Source: Wurfbainia villosa
Lineage: Eukaryota; Streptophyta; Magnoliopsida; Zingiberales; Zingiberaceae
Length of the DNA: 64,000 bases
Assembly (NCBI GenBank): GCA_025175895.1
Contig: CM046001.1
Location: 47,677,719-47,741,718 of the forward strand
Reading direction: 5' to 3'
Part shown: positions 60,324 to 64,000 of the stretch, one piece after another
How positions within the stretch are numbered: position 1 is the stretch's first letter
Layout of the letters: every line of letters begins with the position of its first letter
The notes under the pieces: model-generated
What the model was told of the DNA's origin: nothing
What the model saw: the letters and a program-made list of their open reading frames with translations, nothing else
The model's database searches: none
Program-made: the position numbers and the translations under genes

Positions 60324-61729
60324 TGTTGGAACGTCGATGGCCGGTTAGAGGGGTGAATAGCCCTAAATCGTCGTACGGTGGAATACGATCGTTCGTCGTG
60401 CGTTGCTTGTCTACAATTGTTGTTAGCATAGCGGAAATAATAGAAAAAAATAGAAATGCAAACAACAACACAAGCACACAACAAAACACAAGATATACGT
60501 GGTTCAAAACCGAATGGTTCCTACTCCACGGGCGAGCTCACTGAGCTCTAGTTATGCGCACGACACTAGTTAACAATCTTTCTCGATAACACGTCGGAGG
60601 TGGAGAAACCTCGTACAAGCAATTACAAAGTAATATAGAAATACAAACAAAAATACAAATACAATATAAAAGAACACTTTTCACCTATTGCTTTTGATCA
60701 CTTGTTTGTTACTTGCTTTGGTTGACTCTTGAAGGTCTGGAATGCAACAACAATTCCCCTCCAATGTCACCCTTAAAGTCTTGACGAAATCCTCCATCTC
60801 GATCTCCATTTATAACCTGCATCGAGTTGATTCCACGCCCATCAGTTGACTGATCGTGACCATCAGTCGACTGGTCCTAAAGCCATTGTCTCAAACGGCC
60901 AAATCCACGTTGGTCAAGTTCCAATGGATCACCCATCAGTCGACTGATGATACCCATCAGTCGACTAGTAACACCATCAGTCGAGTGCTCGGCGTGACCA
61001 CTCGACTGGAAACCATTATGTGCCCAAAATCGTCCAGATCAGTCGATTGATCCCATCATCGATCGGCGATGATGGCGTTGGATTATTGCCCTCCTCGGTG
61101 TCAGGCCGTTAACGAGCAGTTAGTCGAATACTAGTCGAACCCTAGTCGCCTTGGAGCAGTCGACTGGCACCTATGCCAGTCGACTGATGTCGGGTAAAAC
61201 CTCAAACACCAAGTTTGAGCATCCGACACTCAGTCTTAGCCACTTGGCCAAGTCCACCTCATCCCTCATGGAGTTCTCCACCGAAGCTCTCTTCCCTTGG
61301 CCTACATCCCTCAGATGCGCCAAGCGCACGACTTCGCAATGTCATCCTTCACGTCTCTTGCCCTCGAAGTATGCTTCCCTTGGGCCTCACTCCATTCGAT
61401 CCCCATCCGGTGGTCCCTCAAATGCACCAAGTGCACGACTTCGCAATGCTATCCTTCATCGACTCAAGGATCCCGAGCCTAGTGAACATACCAAGTCCTC
61501 AAGACTTCCCAAATGCACCAAGCGCATGACTTCGCAATGCATTCTCACCAAGCACCAAGCGCACAGCTTCGCAATGCTTTGGACTTTTCCACACCAAGCC
61601 CCATGCTTGGATTTTCTATGCCAACTCCATGTTGAACTTTCCTATGACAATCCCATGTCATAAGTTTTGTCTATCATCAAAATACTACTCGAGTCAAACT
61701 CGAGTCAACCCGGGCCGATTGCACCAACA
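60324..61729 (-). repeat. Element L 3' LTR
   Basis: 1406 bp; minus-strand start TGTTGGTGCAATCGGCCC, end GACGTTCCAACA. Carries CTATTCACCCCTCTAACCGG near its end and several GTCGAC palindromes. Frames at 61151-61663 are shadows; they partly reflect a repeated GCACCAAGCGCACGACTTCG-like unit (about 61310-61580). Confidence 0.9.
60841..61186 (-). promoter_or_regulatory. GTCGAC palindrome groups in the L LTR
   Basis: Cores at 60845 (GTTGAC), 60866; 60939, 60960, 60980 (GTCGAG); and 61159, 61179. Steps within groups are 21; 21 and 20; and 20 bp. Confidence 0.7.
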
Positions 61730-63302
61730 ATCTTCCCCTTTTTGATGATTGACAAAACTATCCCTCAAGTCTACCAATTATCCCTAATTAGCAATTCTGA
61801 CATCCCAATGAGAATTCCAAACACAATTGGTAACTTGGTAACTTCTCCCCCTTTTTGACTTACATCAAAAAGGTCCTCCCCAAGGGTATGAATGTCTCAT
61901 ATCCCAATGAGATCTTACAATCTCTCTCTTGGAGGAACACACGCCTAGAATCTTTCTAGTGATAAGTCCCATATCACTTAAAGAGAGGCAACCCAATTTT
62001 CCTCCCATGAGGAAAAGTACACATCCATCTTCCCATGATGGATACCTCCACCTAGAGGCTTGCTCCCCCTTGACCATTGCACCAACAATGTCCTTGGAGA
62101 GTCCCTAAGACAATAGGAGCATTAAAAAAATCAAAATTAAGGCAAAGTTCAACAATGAACTCTCATTCACCTTAAAATTGATACTCTTCCTAAACACTTC
62201 TCCTTATCCATATCCAATGGATTTCCACCCTTTCTAATGCTCTCCATAGCATGTCCTAGGGTTAGGAGTGGTTAGAGGACCAAAACATAGCTAAACATGG
62301 GCCTAACCACCAAGGTTTACCCGAAATCAGTAGTATAAGTCGACTCCTTCCCACATCAGTCGACTGGCCTCCCTGCCAGTCGACTGATAACTGCATTTTG
62401 CAGTTTTCTGATTTTCAGAAATGAATTTTTGAAATTTGTAAGTAAATATACATAAGTTGAAAAATCTTGAAATTTTGTATGTATATTACTTATTACAATC
62501 ATAATGGATGAAAATTATTGTAAAATTATTTTACCCATAAAATAGTGAGATTGATACAAAGTTCAAAAGTTAAGAAAAGCTTCAATATTGAGCCCTCTTT
62601 GTATCATCCCATTCAATGGTGATTGCTATCAAAAGATAGACTTCACCAAGGTTTTTCAAAATATTTTCAAAATATTTTTGAAACCTTTAATTCCTTTTTC
62701 CTAAACATCTCACTTGTATCTAGATGTGTAAAACACATACAAGTCCAATATTCTAGTGAGATGTGGGTTTTTATTCTTTAATGGTCTCATGCATATTATA
62801 AGGCAACTCTACTTGATTCCCTTATGCATGGGACTTCAAGTCATGCCAATGGTCCTTAAATCAATTTTATTTTATGCATGATATGATTATGGCATATATA
62901 TGATATAACTAAGCATGTGCCAAAATCATGATGTCATGGCATGTGAATGAAATTTTAGCATACATTACATATAAAACTAAGTCTAAAACATGATCATGAC
63001 ATTTTTAGAGATAAAAATGAAAATTATGTCATGTCATGGCAAGGCAAATAAATCATGGCAAGTAAAATATACTAAGGTATAAAATACCTAAGTGTTAAAT
63101 TCAAATTGCCATTTCTAGGAATTAATTCTATTTTGCCTTAATACCATTATCTCCCAAGTGTGCCATAAATCCAAAATGATTCACCAATACCTCTAAGACC
63201 TAATCGTGCTAATTTAATCATTTTTCAACTTCTCAAGCACATTAGCACATCCTAATATGTCAACTCACCATGGCTAGGTTAACTACCCATCCACTTAGGG
63301 TT
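61730..63302 (-). other. Element L 3' spacer with PPT copies and a palindrome row
   Basis: No coding region. Complement PPTs at about 61731-61743 (true, next to LTR), 61845-61857 and 62064-62073. Three GTCGAC cores at 62339, 62359 and 62379, 20 bp apart. The rest is AT-rich and featureless. Confidence 0.75.
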
Positions 63303-64000
63303 GACACACCCTAACCCATCAAGCGTGAATCGATCACGCTCCTAGGAACTCAATACCTATTGGAGCTCCTTGGGTTAACAAGGTATTCACTAGGGATAAC
63401 TTCCCTAGATACCTTCCTAATGACCCTTTTTGGCTTTGAAGCCTTAGTCAAATGGGTCTTTCCTAGGTCAACTCTAGAGGTGACTCCCCCAATGACCTTC
63501 TTAGTGGCTTTCTTGATTTTTCTTAAGTCCTTAGCCACTAAGCACACACCATGGCTAGTCTTAGTGATAACTTCCCTATTAGCCTTGGTTTTCTTATACC
63601 TAGAAATTGTTCCATAATTAAATGGGACATTATGGTATGACATAGGTTTGTGATCCAAACCTTTCTTTCCCTTGGACATTTCTTGTTTCCTAGACCTTAA
63701 ATTTTGATCACTAGACCCCTTAAATGATTTTGTCATAATTTTAAGGGTATTTTCCAATTTTTCTAGCCTTGACCTCAAGGTTTGATTCTCCAACTCTAAC
63801 TTTCCCAAGGCAAGATAGGTCTAGAATTATGGTGTCTAGATTTATCCTTAGGTAAACTAACATGCTTGGCACATAGACAAACATATTTATTCCTACTAGC
63901 ATGCTTTTCATTAATCATGGCAAGTGAACTAAGATAATTTTTAGCATGCTTGTTAATCTTAGGAATTGAAGGTGCATTAACTAAATTTACTTTTGAGTTA
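63303..64000 (-). pseudogene. Element L gag, C-terminal part
   Basis: From the right edge, a Sirevirus-like Gag tail: CLCAKHVSLPKDKSRHHNSR near 63860, then from about 63808 a coiled-coil-like stretch (LELENQTLRSRLEKLENTLK), VPFNYGTISRYK, a basic Lys-rich region and IPSEYLVNPRSSNRY. A TGA at 63350-63352 is followed in frame by VPRSVIDS, so it probably replaced a Trp codon. A frame break near 63810 separates the two parts. The start lies beyond the window. Confidence 0.78.

Larger units (their letters stand above)
60324..64000 (-). mobile_element. Element L: SIRE-like element lacking pol (continues past window)
   Basis: Minus strand: gag at the right edge, a 1.56-kb spacer, PPT, 3' LTR 61729-60324. 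A Sirevirus should have about 4 kb of pol between gag and PPT; none is here. LTR is related to K, gag tail to C. The TSD cannot be checked (left flank ATCTT). Confidence 0.85.

Overview
The window looks like a gene-poor, heterochromatic stretch of a flowering-plant nuclear genome, probably a monocot (this last point is weak). It is AT-rich. I found no host gene, no functional RNA gene and no bacterial-style feature. Almost every base belongs to LTR retrotransposons inserted into one another. I resolved them from LTR ends (TG...CA), primer-binding sites (PBS), polypurine tracts (PPT), protein motifs and 5-bp target-site duplications (TSD). I call the elements A to L.

Layout. 1-17600: A, a Ty1/copia element (+), holding B, a full-length Ty1/copia element of another family (3210-12511, TSD GGACT). 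17601-35373: E, a SIRE-type copia element (-); A appears to have landed in its gag. E's 5' LTR is split by F, a solo LTR of family B (19477-21306, TSD GGTTC), and by D, a second copy of family A on the minus strand (21623-34696, TSD CGTTG/TGTTG). D's 3' LTR holds C, a gag-only SIRE-like element (22561-27639, TSD ATCTC). 35374-36138: the 3' internal end of J, a gypsy element with a tRNA-Asp-type PBS family. J's LTR (36139-about 55692) is split by K, a solo SIRE-like LTR (37686-39193, TSD ATATA/GTATA), and by G, a gag-only gypsy/Athila-like element (39543-55663, TSD ATACC/GTACC). G carries H, a decayed gypsy chromovirus-type element (-) with 3.58-kb LTRs (41990-51035, TSD ATAAT). 55698-55765: a tRNA-Asp(GTC)-derived sequence, followed by an inverted J LTR (55772-57674). 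57675-60323: I, a G/J relative, cut by L (60324 to beyond 64000, -), a SIRE-like element that also lacks pol.

No element here can be self-sufficient. B keeps one continuous gag-pol frame but has eight stop codons. A and D share the same gag deletions and the same altered protease motif. D has also lost most of RNase H. C, G, I and L have no pol where it should be. H keeps only integrase pieces. Families A/D, C, G/I/J and L therefore probably moved using proteins supplied by other copies.

Most notable. (1) GTCGAC palindromes stand in arrays with 20-21 bp centre-to-centre spacing in three different SIRE-like elements. (2) A nearly complete primer tRNA-Asp copy lies between two inverted 1.9-kb LTRs. 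(3) D's LTR end has absorbed an extra PBS copy. (4) C's Gag tail is asparagine/glutamine-rich and repeat-expanded. (5) B was inactivated purely by nonsense transitions, as expected from methyl-cytosine decay. Percent differences quoted are eye counts over short stretches.
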